Shown: in pieces, positions 7,461 through 15,675 of the stretch
Numbering within the stretch: the first letter of the stretch is position 1
Layout: every line of letters begins with the position of its first letter
Assembly (NCBI RefSeq): GCF_014203605.1
Contig: NZ_JACHJJ010000030.1
Span: 1-64,000, forward strand
Source of the DNA: Thiemannella venezuelensis
Lineage (GTDB): Bacteria; Actinomycetota; Actinomycetes; Streptosporangiales; Streptosporangiaceae
Reading direction: 5' to 3'
DNA: 64,000 nucleotides
Notes under the pieces: model-generated
Databases searched by the model: none
What the model saw: only the letters and a program-made list of their open reading frames with translations
What the model was told of the DNA's origin: nothing
Made by a program: the position numbers and the translations under genes

Positions 7461-7866
7461 GGATTCTTCCAGTGATCTTCTGGTACGGCTGCGCGAGGTC
7501 AACTCGGCGGCGGCGTTCAATCAGTGGGCCGGTTTCGAGGTGGCGGAGGCGGCGCCGGGCCGGGTCTCCCTGCAGATGGAGTGGCGTGCGGAATTCGGCC
7601 AGTACGCCGGGCACCTGCACGCGGGTCTCGTGTCGGCGCTCATCGACACCGCGTGCGGCTTCGCCGCGTTCACGCTTTCCGGTCTGGTCGTCGCCTCGCA
7701 CTGCGCGGTCAACTATCTGGCGCCGGGATCCGGGGCCGCCTTCGTGGCGACCGCCGAAACGGTCAAGGCCGGCAGGCGGCAGATCTTCGCCTGCGGGGAG
7801 CTCCGTGACCGGGACTCGGGCAGGCTCATCGCCAACGGTCAGACGATCCTCATTCCTGTCGGATGA
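7459..7866 (+). CDS. PaaI-family hotdog thioesterase
   Basis: 135 residues from ATG 7459. The core HLHAGLVSALIDTACGFAAF (about residues 53-72) is the PaaI-type hotdog helix with the conserved His-Ala-Gly, followed by SHCAVNYLAPGSG and ANGQTILIPVG. The family hydrolyses acyl-CoA thioesters, often phenylacetyl-CoA-like or other aromatic acyl-CoAs. There is no Shine-Dalgarno sequence, so a leaderless mRNA is possible. An in-frame ATG at 7435 lies upstream of the palindrome and is less likely. Control is probably by the divergent TetR. Confidence 0.85.
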   Translation: MDSSSDLLVRLREVNSAAAFNQWAGFEVAEAAPGRVSLQMEWRAEFGQYAGHLHAGLVSALIDTACGFAAFTLSGLVVASHCAVNYLAPGSGAAFVATAETVKAGRRQIFACGELRDRDSGRLIANGQTILIPVG

Positions 7867-8044
7867 CGTCACGGGTTCGTTCTGCCGGGGTGCTCCCGAC
7901 GCGAGGCGGATCCGGGGGGACGCCTCTCCCCCGGGCGGTCGCGTGCCCGAGAGTCTGCGGATCGGTGCGATCGTGGTGGTCGGCCGGGTCCGCCGGTCAG
8001 GTGCCGGTCGGGTCGTTACCGGGGTTGTTCGGGGCGGGTGTGTC

Positions 8045-8185
8045 GTGACGTGGTGGTCGGTGGTGCGGTTCGCGCACGTGATGGGGGCGGCGCTGTGGGC
8101 CGCCCTCGCGCGGGTCATGGCGGTGGCCGCGCTGGTGGGATCGGTCGGCGTGGTCCTGCTGGCCACCGCGCTGCCGGTGACGTGA
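8045..8185 (+). pseudogene. short hydrophobic frame, possible remnant of a membrane protein
   Basis: A 46-codon frame from GTG 8045: MTWWSVVRFAHVMGAALWAA then two hydrophobic stretches, with little else. The beginning resembles the first helix of CopD/DUF2269 membrane proteins (RFxHVxGAxLWVGG), but the protein ends far too early. Either a decayed gene or a small membrane peptide; support is weak. The 7867-8044 stretch in front holds nothing recognisable. Confidence 0.3.
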
Positions 8186-8237
8186 GCCGAAGGCCGGTCC
8201 GCGGCGGGTCGTGTGCCCGCCTGGCCTGCTCCGGTGT

Positions 8238-8801
8238 TCAGGGGCGCTTGGGTTCGAAGTGCAGGGCGGTGATCCCGCATCCGAACGGGTGGGCGGCGGC
8301 GAGGCGGAGCCGCTGGTAGGCGCCGGAGGTGGGGAAGACCGGCAGTCCGGTGCCGATCGCGGTCGGGTTGACGAGCAGGTGGAGCTCGTCCAGCAGGCCT
8401 TCGGCGATCAGGTTCGCGGCGAGGGTGGCGCCGCCGTAGGTGATGATGTCTCCGCCCGGCTGGGACTTGAGCCTGGTCACGGCCTCGGTCAGGTCTCCGC
8501 CGGCGATGGTGGCGTTGTCCCAGGGGGACTCGGTGAGGCTGTTGGAGATCACGACCTTGGGTGTGTTGTTCATCCAGTCGACGGTCGCCTGGTCCTCGCC
8601 TTCGGGCGAGGAGGCCCAGGCGGGGATGAATCCCTCGGCGAGCTTGCGGCCCAGCACGATGGTGTCGACCGGCTTGGTCAGGGCGTCGAGGTAGGCGTTG
8701 ACGTCGTCGGTCCACGGGAACGTCATCCAGTCCATCTCGCCGCCGGGGCCGGCCATGTAGCCGTCGACGGTGGTCTGGACCTGGAGCTTGAACTTGCGCA
8801 T
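8238..8801 (-). CDS. dihydrofolate-reductase-like (RibD C-terminal domain) protein
   Basis: 187 residues from ATG 8801, which has GGAGA 5 bp upstream. MRKFKLQVQTTVDGYMAGPG is the usual start of the YyaP/YwjB group of RibD_C proteins. It is followed by VDTIVLGRKLAEGF, KVVISNSL and GGDIITYGGATLAANLIAEG, where the Gly-Gly loop binds NADPH. The group is assigned as NAD(P)H-dependent reductases of unknown substrate. A second copy of the family lies at 10084-10704, also beside a one-component regulator. Upstream there is a 12-bp palindrome AGCAAGCTTGCT (8851-8862). Confidence 0.85.
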   Translation of the reverse strand: MRKFKLQVQTTVDGYMAGPGGEMDWMTFPWTDDVNAYLDALTKPVDTIVLGRKLAEGFIPAWASSPEGEDQATVDWMNNTPKVVISNSLTESPWDNATIAGGDLTEAVTRLKSQPGGDIITYGGATLAANLIAEGLLDELHLLVNPTAIGTGLPVFPTSGAYQRLRLAAAHPFGCGITALHFEPKRP

Positions 8802-9185
8802 GGGGTCTCCTTTTCGAGGGGTGGGAGGTGCGGTTGTCGCTCCTCTCGAAAGCAAGCTTGCTAAAAACAACCTAGGTATGTCAACAGGTCTTCAATATGG
8901 AATTTGAAGTGTCGGCGGTGAAGGCCGTGGGCGGCGTGCGCCCGAACTTCCACCCACCCAGCCGGCCGACGGGGCCGGCGCCGACCCGGCTGAGCCTCCG
9001 GGTCCGAGGCCGGGCGTGCGGGAGGGGCCGTCGTCGCTGGTGACGACGGCCCGGCATGCCGGGCGGCGCCGGAGCGGATGTGGTGAAGGCGGCGGCACGG
9101 GGCGGGGAGCCCGGTCCGGCGCCGCGCGCCTACGAGAACAAGGCGATCGAACCGCCGCACCGCTTTTTGTGACGGTCCGGGCCGG
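8802..9185. other. intergenic with palindromes, no gene seen
   Basis: Holds the promoter of the 8238-8801 gene. A perfect 12-bp palindrome AGCAAGCTTGCT lies at 8851-8862 and an ACCTAGGT palindrome near 8870-8877; either could be the operator of a regulator encoded elsewhere. From about 8900 to 9185 only composition-driven frames are present. Confidence 0.45.
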
Positions 9186-9875
9186 TCAGGGTCGTCCGGC
9201 GCCGTTCCGCTCCGGGGTGTTGTTCCCCGATGGTGCCGTTAGGAGCTCGACCAGGCGCCGCCGGGCGTCGTCGCCGCCGTCGAGGCGTGCGGCGCCGGAC
9301 CGTACGGCGTCGTCGATGGTCGTTCTGCCGGCGCACACGGCGCGGAAGGTGTCGGCGTCGGTGGTGAGTGCGGCGTCAGGCCGTTCGGAGGGGTGCCGGC
9401 GGTCGATCCGGATCGGGTCGTCGCCGACCTGGATGGTATAGGTGTCGGCGTCGATGCGCAGTTCGTAGAGGCCGCGCAGGTCGGCGGACCGTGCCGGGTC
9501 GAAGTCCGCTTTGACGTTCAGCAGCAGGGGGTCGATTCCGATCGTGCCTCCGGGCGGGGAGGGTGCGCGGCTCCCCCACCGTCCGAGCCGGAACAGGATG
9601 GGTTCCAGCTCGTGGCCCCATTCGGTGAGCTCGTAGAGGTGGACCCGCGTGGGCGGTCCCAGGGCGCGGCGTCGGACGACTCCGTTCTCGGCCAGTTCGC
9701 GCAGCCGCTGGCTCAGCACGTTGGGGCTCACGCCGGGCAGACCGCCCAGCAGGTCGTTGAAGCGTTTGGGCCCCAGCAGGAGGTCTCGCACCACCAGCAG
9801 CGCCCATCGTTCGCCGATGACGTCCAGGCCGCGGGCCAGGCCGCACGGGTCTCCGTAGCTACGTCTGCCGCTCAC
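9186..9875 (-). CDS. HxlR-family regulator with C-terminal SCP2-like domain
   Basis: 229 residues from GTG 9875. Residues about 10-110 form the HxlR winged helix: DVIGERWALLVVRDLLLGPKR, FNDLLGGLPGVSPNVLSQRL, ELAENGVVRRR. Residues about 125-215 (NVKADFDPARSADLRGLYEL and following) match the SCP2 sterol-transfer-like extension that many actinobacterial HxlR proteins carry, a possible lipid-sensing pocket. It is divergent from a RibD_C-type reductase gene; the TTAATCCT repeat between them (9892-9912) is the likely operator. Confidence 0.85.
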   Translation of the reverse strand: MSGRRSYGDPCGLARGLDVIGERWALLVVRDLLLGPKRFNDLLGGLPGVSPNVLSQRLRELAENGVVRRRALGPPTRVHLYELTEWGHELEPILFRLGRWGSRAPSPPGGTIGIDPLLLNVKADFDPARSADLRGLYELRIDADTYTIQVGDDPIRIDRRHPSERPDAALTTDADTFRAVCAGRTTIDDAVRSGAARLDGGDDARRRLVELLTAPSGNNTPERNGAGRP

Positions 9876-9891
9876 CTCTCCACATTAGAGG

Positions 9892-9912
9892 TTAATCCTT
9901 GTATAGGACTAA
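9892..9912. promoter_or_regulatory. operator candidate for the HxlR regulator
   Basis: TTAATCCT-N5-AGGACTAA, 8-bp arms with one mismatch, 16 bp upstream of the HxlR start. It lies in the divergent region feeding the reductase gene at 10084. Confidence 0.5.
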
Positions 9913-10083
9913 AGATTGTTATTTAGGAGTGGGGCTCGTAGATTGGAGATCCACAAGCCCGCCGCACGGTTGCCGGACTCCCCCGGCGCCTGCTCCGCAT
10001 GGCCTCGGGCGCCGGTCCGGCCTGCATCGCCGCCGAGTCCCGGTGACCCCGGCGGCGGGAACGACTCCCGGAGGGAACCGCGC

Positions 10084-10704
10084 ATGGGGAAGATCGTTGT
10101 GACGGCGTTCGTCACACTCGACGGCGTGATCCAGGCGCCCGGTTTCCCGGACGAGGACCGCGACGGAGGGTTCGCGCTCGGCGGCTGGACGCAGCGGTTC
10201 GCCGATCCGGTGATCGACCGGCAGGCCACCGAATCGGTGCTGCGGGCGGATGCGCTCCTGCTCGGCCGGAGGACCTACCAGCTGTTCGCCGGCTACTGGC
10301 CCGGCGCCGATCCGGCGGATCCGCGGACCGCCAGGCTCAACGGCCAGCCCAAGTACGTCGTGTCACGGACCCTGCGCAAGGCCGAGTGGAACAACTCCAC
10401 CGTGCTCGACGGGGATGCGGCCCGGCAGGCGGCCCGGCTGAAGGAACGGTACGACGAGATCGGCGTGTGGGGCAGCAGCGGTCTGGTTCCGGCGCTGCTG
10501 TGTGAAGCGCTGATCGACGAGTTCGTGCTGCTGACCTACCCCACCGTGGCGGGCGGCGGTAAGAGGTTGTTCGGCGGCGGGCTCCCGTTCGATCTGGAGC
10601 TGGTGCACACGGAGGCATCGGATTCCGGTGTGCTCATCTGCACGTACCGCCGCGCGGCCTCCGTCCCGTCCGCCCAGGGGTACGGCTCGCCGGACGGACC
10701 GTGA
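10084..10704 (+). CDS. dihydrofolate-reductase-like (RibD C-terminal domain) protein
   Basis: 206 residues from ATG 10084, with GGAGGGA a few bases upstream. MGKIVVTAFVTLDGVIQAPG is followed by DALLLGRRTYQLFAGYWPG, KYVVSRTL and GVWGSSGLVPALLCEALIDE, then PTVAGGGKRLF. This is the YyaP-like reductase family, NAD(P)H-binding, substrate unknown. It is a distant paralogue of the 8238-8801 protein. It is divergent from the HxlR gene, which probably controls it. The last 15 residues are a diverged tail that runs into the terminator hairpin. Confidence 0.85.
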   Translation: MGKIVVTAFVTLDGVIQAPGFPDEDRDGGFALGGWTQRFADPVIDRQATESVLRADALLLGRRTYQLFAGYWPGADPADPRTARLNGQPKYVVSRTLRKAEWNNSTVLDGDAARQAARLKERYDEIGVWGSSGLVPALLCEALIDEFVLLTYPTVAGGGKRLFGGGLPFDLELVHTEASDSGVLICTYRRAASVPSAQGYGSPDGP

Positions 10705-10724
10705 TCCCGGCCGGCGAGCCGTAC
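10680..10724. terminator. bidirectional terminator-like hairpin between convergent genes
   Basis: GTACGGCTCGCCGG (10680-10693) and CCGGCGAGCCGTAC (10711-10724) form a perfect 14-bp stem with a 17-nt loop containing the stop codon of the reductase gene. The convergent SnoaL-like gene ends at 10744. Confidence 0.75.
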
Positions 10725-10743
10725 GGGGCCGGACCCCGGCCGG

Positions 10744-11136
10744 TCACCGGTCGAGCGCGCTGCGCGGTGACCGGCCGGGCCGCGGGTCCGGGCCCTCGGT
10801 GATGCCCCAGGTCTCCGCGAGCCGGCCGTCGTCGACGCGGAAGATCTCGATGAGCATGGGCCGGACGCCGCCGCCCGGGGCCGCCATCCCCTCGACGGAC
10901 GAGCGGACGGCGATCCTGTCGCCGTCGACCAGGATGTCCTCGGCGACGACGCGCATGGCCGGGAACCGGGCGACGACCTGGCGCCAGGCCTCCTTGCCCG
11001 CTTCGAACCCGGTGGCGCCGAGCGGGTGGTTGAGGAAATCGGGGGTGAACAGGTCGGCGGCCCGGTCGAACTGCCGGGTGTTGAAGCATTCCTGCATCCG
11101 TAGCACCAGGGCTCTGGCTTCCTCGCGTGTGGTCAT
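10744..11136 (-). CDS. SnoaL-like / NTF2-fold protein
   Basis: 130 residues: ECFNTRQFDRAADLFTPDFLNHP (about residues 16-38) and the conserved tail LIEIFRVDDGRLAETWGITE are the SnoaL-like polyketide cyclase pattern. Members are alpha+beta-barrel proteins; some cyclise polyketides but many, including lone copies like this, have no assigned substrate. The gene is divergent from a TetR gene with an inverted repeat at 11193-11215 between them, so substrate-responsive repression is likely. Confidence 0.8.
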   Translation of the reverse strand: MTTREEARALVLRMQECFNTRQFDRAADLFTPDFLNHPLGATGFEAGKEAWRQVVARFPAMRVVAEDILVDGDRIAVRSSVEGMAAPGGGVRPMLIEIFRVDDGRLAETWGITEGPDPRPGRSPRSALDR

Positions 11137-11192
11137 CGAGGTGACCTCCTCAGGTGGGGGTGGCCTGGACGTGGTGAGGCGACACGAGCACG

Positions 11193-11215
11193 TAAGCGGG
11201 GCGGCGCCCCGGTTA
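11193..11215. promoter_or_regulatory. operator candidate for the TetR at 11229
   Basis: TAAGCGGGGC-GGC-GCCCCGGTTA: 10-bp arms with one mismatch around a 3-bp centre, 13 bp upstream of the TetR start and inside the divergent promoter region. Confidence 0.6.
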
Positions 11216-11228
11216 AGCTAGGGGTGAG

Positions 11229-11852
11229 ATGTCCAGCCGAACGCCTGAACGCCCTTCGACCGGGCCGTCGCCGACCGCCGGGAACGACCGGGAGCCGCGG
11301 GCCGACGCGCGCCGCAACCGTGAGCAGGTACTGCGGACCGCGCAGCAGTTGTTCGCCACCCAGGGCCTCGGCATCCCGCTCGACGAGATCGCCCGCCGCG
11401 CGGGTGTCGGTCCCGGCACCGTCCACCGGCACTTCCCCACCAAGGAGTCGCTGTACCTCGCCGTCGCGATCGACCAGATCAGGCGGCTGGTGACGGAGGG
11501 GGAAGCGCTCGCCGGCACCGATGATCCGGCCGCCCTGTTCACGCTGCTGTCCCGGATGATGGCCTCGGGGGCGGAGAACGCGGCGGTGAAGAGCGCGCTG
11601 ACGGCCGCCGAGTTCGACCTGCGCAACGCCGCTCCGGACGCCGCGGCGGACCTCACGCGCCAGGTCGCGGGCCTGCTCGATCGCGCCCGTCACGCCGGTG
11701 TCGTACGCCGTGACGTCGCAGTCGACGAGGTGATGGCGATCGTCGCCGGCGCCTTCGCCGCGATCCGCCACGCCGGCGCGGACATCAGCCGCGAACGCTC
11801 CGCGCACATCGCGCGGATCATCCTCGACGGGCTGCGGCCCCGGCCCCGATAG
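11229..11852 (+). CDS. TetR-family transcriptional regulator
   Basis: 207 residues. The DNA-binding domain is EQVLRTAQQLFATQGLGIPL, DEIARRAGVGPGTVHRHFP (HTH about residues 50-72). The rest is the usual helical sensor domain; FTLLSRMMASGAENAAVKSA is typical of TetR_C_33-like repressors. The first 25 residues are disordered and Pro-rich. It is divergent from the SnoaL-like gene and likely represses it and itself via 11193-11215. Confidence 0.85.
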   Translation: MSSRTPERPSTGPSPTAGNDREPRADARRNREQVLRTAQQLFATQGLGIPLDEIARRAGVGPGTVHRHFPTKESLYLAVAIDQIRRLVTEGEALAGTDDPAALFTLLSRMMASGAENAAVKSALTAAEFDLRNAAPDAAADLTRQVAGLLDRARHAGVVRRDVAVDEVMAIVAGAFAAIRHAGADISRERSAHIARIILDGLRPRPR

Positions 11853-11864
11853 GGCGATGGCCCC

Positions 11865-11900
11865 GAGGCGGACGGCGGCGGCATCCTCCGGGTCCGCCTC
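11865..11900. terminator. hairpin between convergent genes
   Basis: GAGGCGGAC (11865-11873) and GTCCGCCTC (11892-11900), a perfect 9-bp stem with an 18-nt loop, between the stop codons at 11852 (+) and 11902 (-). Confidence 0.5.
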
Positions 11901-11901
11901 C

Positions 11902-13083
11902 TCATCCCTGCGCCGGGGACGGGCCGGCGGCGGCGCGCAGTTCCGCGGCGACCGCGCGTTCGCGCAGTCCGGCGGCCTCGGCCCGCAGCCCCTCGGCCTG
12001 CTCCCGCAGATCGGCCACCCGCGCCTGCTCGGCGGCCAGCTCCGTCTTCACCCCGTCCCGTTCCGCCTGCGCCCGCGCCGTTCGCTCGCGCAGTCCGGCG
12101 GCCTCCTCCTCGGCCCGGGCCAGCCTCCGCCCGGCCTCGGCGACGCGCGCGGCGGCCTGTTCCTCGGTCTGGGCGGCGCGGCCGCGATCCCGCTCGGCCC
12201 GCGCGGCGGACTCGGCCGACTCGGCCACGGCCCGGGCGCGGGCGGCGGCTTCGGTCTCGGCCCGGGCCAGTGCCCGGTCTCGCTCCGCCTCTGCCGCCTC
12301 GGCCCGCGCGGCCGCCGCCGCGGCCGCCTGCTCGGCTCTGGCCCTGCCCCTGCGCGCCGCGCTCTCCGCCTGGCGTGCGCTCTCGCGGTCGGCCCGTGCC
12401 TGCTCGGTCTCCTGCCGGTCCTGTACGGCCTGCGCCTGAGCCTGCCGTACCCGGGCCTCGGCGGTCTCCACCCGCTCGGCCAGTTCCCGCGCCGCCGCGT
12501 CCCGCGCCGCTTCGGCCTGTTCGGCCCGGCGCAGCGCCTGGGCCTCGGCGCTGCGGGCCCGCCGTTCGGTGGTGGCCGCCTCGCGCAGTGCGGCCAGCGC
12601 CTGCTCGCGCGCCGTCTCGGCGTCGTGCAGCGCGGTGTCGCGCTCGGCTTGGGCCTCCCGCACCCGCACCACCATCGCGTCGCGCTCCCGCCGGGCGTGC
12701 TCGGCGGCCTCACGCGCCAGCCGTACCTGTTCGAAGGCCTGCTCCCGTTCGGTGCGCGCGATCGCAACCCGGGTATGGGCCTCGGCCTGCACCGCGCTCA
12801 GCTTGGCTTCCACCCCGGCCGGGCTCAGCTCCTCGGCCAGCGCCCGGGCCAGCGGTTCGATCACCGAGGCCATGCCCTTCTCCATGCGCTCGTAGAACTC
12901 TTCGGCGCGGGCCAGTGTGCCCTCCAGCCCCGGTGTCGCCCGCCGCAGCTCCCGCTCCCGTTTCGCCGCCGCCTGGCAGTCTCCCTGCGGGCAGTACGCG
13001 CGGGGCCGTCCCCGTCCGGGGCGCCGCTCGATGGGCGTCCCGCAGTGCTTGCACGGCGTCACGCCGCCCCCTTGCCCGTTCAT
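11902..13083 (-). CDS. coiled-coil protein with N-terminal Cys4 zinc ribbon
   Basis: 393 residues. The N-terminus has CKHC (Cys11, Cys14), a GRGRPRAY segment like an AT-hook and CPQGDC (Cys31, Cys36): a short zinc ribbon. From about residue 50 to 385 it is a nearly continuous Ala/Glu/Arg-rich coiled coil with heptads (for example AEAERDRALARAETEAAARA). There is no membrane segment. The architecture matches a second protein at 32897-33976 that is paired with a recombinase, and recalls KfrA-like plasmid proteins that bind DNA at one end and polymerise through the coil. The start is fixed by a leaderless promoter (13090-13122). Function unknown. Confidence 0.75.
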   Translation of the reverse strand: MNGQGGGVTPCKHCGTPIERRPGRGRPRAYCPQGDCQAAAKRERELRRATPGLEGTLARAEEFYERMEKGMASVIEPLARALAEELSPAGVEAKLSAVQAEAHTRVAIARTEREQAFEQVRLAREAAEHARRERDAMVVRVREAQAERDTALHDAETAREQALAALREAATTERRARSAEAQALRRAEQAEAARDAAARELAERVETAEARVRQAQAQAVQDRQETEQARADRESARQAESAARRGRARAEQAAAAAAARAEAAEAERDRALARAETEAAARARAVAESAESAARAERDRGRAAQTEEQAAARVAEAGRRLARAEEEAAGLRERTARAQAERDGVKTELAAEQARVADLREQAEGLRAEAAGLRERAVAAELRAAAGPSPAQG

Positions 13084-13089
13084 CGCCCC

Positions 13090-13122
13090 AGCCTAGCGTT
13101 TTTTATTTCCAGAAAATAAAAA
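13090..13122 (-). promoter_or_regulatory. leaderless promoter with inverted repeat over the -35
   Basis: On the minus strand a -10 TAGGCT (13095-13090) lies 6 nt before the ATG, so transcription should start at or beside the start codon. The -35 region is covered by TTTTTATTT-N5-AAATAAAAA (13100-13122), an AT-rich inverted repeat with a TTTC-TG-GAAA core, striking in this GC-rich genome. The promoter at 32860-32889 has the same layout. Confidence 0.65.
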
Positions 13123-13442
13123 TAAATAATCCTGGTCGCTGCACAGGCGGTCCGGTGTCCTCAACTACCGGGAATGACAATTCCCGCAAGTTGACGGCCC
13201 GCGGAGACGGCCGCCGCCCGCCCCGGATGCCGACCGGCGCCGAGGGCCGGACCACCACCCGGCGGGGCTCGCCCGGCGGGCACTCCTGCACTCCTGGCCC
13301 CTCGCGCAGCTCGCCCTCCCGCTCGAGGTGCTCGGCCAGGCTCCGCACGCCGGCCCGCCGGTCGGTTTCCATGTGGCGGACGGCGCCGCCGGCGGACTCG
13401 GGGTCCAGCCGGTCCATGGCATGGAGCACGCGGGCGCAACGC
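13123..13442. other. intergenic, possibly decayed
   Basis: No gene recognised. One minus-strand frame reads MDRLDPESAGGAVRHMETDR and SLAEHLEREGELREG, which is protein-like in composition, but it has no family match that I know and lacks a ribosome site. It could be a remnant. Confidence 0.3.
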
Positions 13443-14411
13443 CTACGGCGAGGACCGGCCGCCCCCGTTGCCCTCGGACAGTTCCCGGATACGGCGCAGC
13501 AGAGCCTCCCGGACGTCGTCCGGGGAGAGGACCCGTAGCGGGGTACCCAGGCCGAGGAGGTACCGGGCGAGCTGGTCGGCGTCGTTGGCGCCGATTTCGA
13601 CGATGGTGGCGTCGGGCCCGTCCGGGTGGTGGGTGCCGATCGTCGGCGGGACCAGCCGCAGGGCCTCGTCCATGGGGTGCGGGAGCCGGATCCTCCCGTA
13701 GAGGGGGTACACGACGCTCGCGATGCTCCGGGAGACGAGGAGGGCCGGGTCGGGCGGGTCGATGAGCTCGACCGGCTGTCCGGTCGGCTGTAGGTGCACC
13801 ACCCGGTCGGCCCGGAACGTCCGCCACTGGTCCCGGGCCGTGTCCCGGGCGACGAAATACCAGCGCAGGCCCGTGTGCACCAGCCGGTAGGGGTCGACGT
13901 CCCGGACACTGGCCTTGCCTGCGTGGTCGCGGTACGACAGGCGGGTGCGTTCACCACGGCGACAGGCGGTGGCCAGCTCCAGCAGCACGCCGGGGGAGAT
14001 CCGATCTCCTCCGGGCCTGGGAGTGTGCACGAAGGTGGCGTCCATCGCATCCAGCCGGTCCGCGATCCGGGGCGGCAGGACCTGCCCCAGTTTCAGCAGC
14101 GCCGACACCGCTGCCCGGTCGCTGCCGAGGACGCCGCTGAGCGCGGCCTCGCGGAGTGCGACGGCCACGGCGAGCGCCTCCTCGTCATCGAGGATCAGCG
14201 GCGGCACCCGGCTGCCGCCGCCGAGGCGGTAGCCGCCCCACGGCCCGGGGTCGGACTCGATGCAGTAGCCGAGTTCCCGCAGCCGGGCGATGTCCCGCCG
14301 GACCGTGCGGTCGGTGACCGCCATCCGCTCGGCCAGCTCGCGGCAGGTCCAGGCCGGCCGGGTGGACAGCAAGGAGACCAGTCGCAGCAGGCGGGCGGAG
14401 GTGCTGATCAC
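13443..14411 (-). CDS. YafY-type transcriptional regulator, HTH_11 + WYL domain
   Basis: 322 residues from GTG 14411. The N-terminal winged helix is LLRLVSLLSTRPAWTCREL, AERMAVTDRTVRRDIARLRE (about residues 8-47) and GYRLGGG. A WYL domain spans about 140-225 (LATACRRGERTRLSYRDHAG, DPYRLVHTGLRWYFVARD), with a WCX-like C-terminal extension to the end. WYL proteins sense small ligands or nucleic acids and often regulate a divergent single enzyme gene, here the VOC protein at 14475 via the repeat 14431-14455. Confidence 0.9.
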   Translation of the reverse strand: MISTSARLLRLVSLLSTRPAWTCRELAERMAVTDRTVRRDIARLRELGYCIESDPGPWGGYRLGGGSRVPPLILDDEEALAVAVALREAALSGVLGSDRAAVSALLKLGQVLPPRIADRLDAMDATFVHTPRPGGDRISPGVLLELATACRRGERTRLSYRDHAGKASVRDVDPYRLVHTGLRWYFVARDTARDQWRTFRADRVVHLQPTGQPVELIDPPDPALLVSRSIASVVYPLYGRIRLPHPMDEALRLVPPTIGTHHPDGPDATIVEIGANDADQLARYLLGLGTPLRVLSPDDVREALLRRIRELSEGNGGGRSSP

Positions 14412-14430
14412 ATCCCGTAGTGTCCCTCAT

Positions 14431-14455
14431 GACCAGGACCGGACCTGTCCTGGTC
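14431..14455. promoter_or_regulatory. operator between WYL regulator and VOC gene
   Basis: GACCAGGAC-N7-GTCCTGGTC, perfect 9-bp arms centred in the 63-bp divergent region. Its position suggests simultaneous control of both genes by the WYL protein. Confidence 0.7.
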
Positions 14456-14474
14456 CCGTTCTAGGGTCCCTCCC

Positions 14475-14861
14475 ATGAGCACTGCAACCGCAACCGCACC
14501 GACGATCCGTCTGCTGTCCATCGACTTCGACTGCCCGGACCCCGCCGAGCTGGCCCGTTTCTACGGCGAGGCTCTCGGCCTCCCCGTCGTCTACTCCAGC
14601 GACGACTTCGTCCTGCTCGGCCGGGACGGGGCACCGGGACTGGGCTTCATCCGGGTCGCCGACTACCGGCCCCCGACCTGGCCGGACCCCTCCCAGGGGA
14701 AGCAGGCGCACATGGAACTGGGCGTCGACGACCTGGAGGCGGCTCAGGCGCGGATGCTGGCCCTGGGCGCCGTGGAGCCCCCGGCCCAACCCCATCCCGA
14801 GGAGCGCAGGGTCCTGCTGGACCCCGCCGGTCACCCGTTCTGCATCTCCACCCAGGACTGA
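14475..14861 (+). CDS. VOC-family protein (glyoxalase/bleomycin-resistance fold)
   Basis: 128 residues: LLSIDFDCPDPAELARFYGE and ALGLPVVYSSDD are the first beta-alpha-beta unit. QAHMELGVDDLEAAQARMLA and LLDPAGHPFCIS are the second, with the usual DPxGHPFC ending. The protein is of the antibiotic-binding/dioxygenase-like short VOC type; metal ligands are not fully conserved, so binding or catalysis is open. It is divergent from a WYL regulator with a shared operator and is followed by a strong terminator hairpin. Confidence 0.85.
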   Translation: MSTATATAPTIRLLSIDFDCPDPAELARFYGEALGLPVVYSSDDFVLLGRDGAPGLGFIRVADYRPPTWPDPSQGKQAHMELGVDDLEAAQARMLALGAVEPPAQPHPEERRVLLDPAGHPFCISTQD

Positions 14862-14911
14862 GCGTCATCGGCCGGCGATGACCGCGCCCGCGCACCCGCG
14901 CAGGACACCGG

Positions 14912-14941
14912 GGTTCCCGCACGTCGCGAGGTGCGGGAACC
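14912..14941. terminator. terminator hairpin after the VOC gene
   Basis: GGTTCCCGCAC (14912-14922) and GTGCGGGAACC (14931-14941): perfect 11-bp stem, 8-nt loop, 50 bp after the stop codon. Confidence 0.7.
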
Positions 14942-15024
14942 GGCCCCCACGTCGGGTGAAGGAGCGCCGGCGGCCCGGCCGACCGGGATGGAGTCGTCGA
15001 TGCGGTGCGTGGTAGGTACTCGGC

Positions 15025-15573
15025 ATGGAGTTCTTCTGCTATCACCGTGATCGGCCCGATTCCGCTGAGCTGCGTGACGAGCTGCTGGAAGAGCACTGGT
15101 CCTACATGGACCGGTACGCGGCGGAGATGATCGCACGCGGCCCGACCTTCGGCCGCGGTGGCGACACGGCCACCGGCAGCGTGCACATCGTCGACCTGCC
15201 CGATCTCGCCGGCGCGCGTGCGTTCGTCTTCGACGAGCCCAACTATCAGGCCGGTGTGTACCGGGACGTGATGTTGCGCCGGTGGCGCAACGTTCTGGGG
15301 CGCACCATGTGGGATTTCCCTGGCGGCAGGGACGGCGGCAGCCGGTATCTGGTGCTGGGCCTGGGCTCCGGGCAGGCTGCCGACCTCGTCCCGCCGCCCG
15401 ACCGGGACGAGCTGATCGCCTACGGGCCGCTGCTCTCCGACGACGGCAGCACCTGGCTGGGTACGGCGGTGCTGGTCCGGGCGCCGGATCCGGATGCGGC
15501 ACGTGCCGTCCTGACCCTGGAGCGGTACGCCGACGTCGAGGTCCATGACTGGGAGTTCGGTGGGCGACGGTGA
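15025..15573 (+). CDS. YciI-like protein, two ferredoxin-like units
   Basis: 182 residues from ATG 15025 (MEFFCYHRDRPDSAELRDEL). The first half has EEHWSYMDRYAAEMIARGPT, VHIVDLPDLAGARAFVFDEP and YRDVMLRRWRN, the YciI pattern. The second half (YLVLGLGSGQ, LIAYGPLLSDDG, TAVLVRAPDPDAARAVLTLE) repeats the same fold, so it looks like a tandem duplication. YciI proteins are small dimeric proteins with a putative His-Asp active site; the activity is unknown in most. It lies between a VOC gene and a membrane protein without obvious co-regulation. Confidence 0.7.
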   Translation: MEFFCYHRDRPDSAELRDELLEEHWSYMDRYAAEMIARGPTFGRGGDTATGSVHIVDLPDLAGARAFVFDEPNYQAGVYRDVMLRRWRNVLGRTMWDFPGGRDGGSRYLVLGLGSGQAADLVPPPDRDELIAYGPLLSDDGSTWLGTAVLVRAPDPDAARAVLTLERYADVEVHDWEFGGRR

Positions 15574-15675
15574 CGAGCACCTGACCGTCGCCGAGGGCGG
15601 GGTCGGAACTCACGCGAACGACCCGCGCCGGAGATCGAGCGGTGGGGCGAAGCGGCCGTCCTCGGGAGGCATCTC

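Noticed and set aside
13161-13439. Protein-coding gene between coiled-coil and WYL genes
   Set aside because: No start with ribosome site, no family pattern, frame disrupted by the AT-rich promoter; composition alone is not enough.
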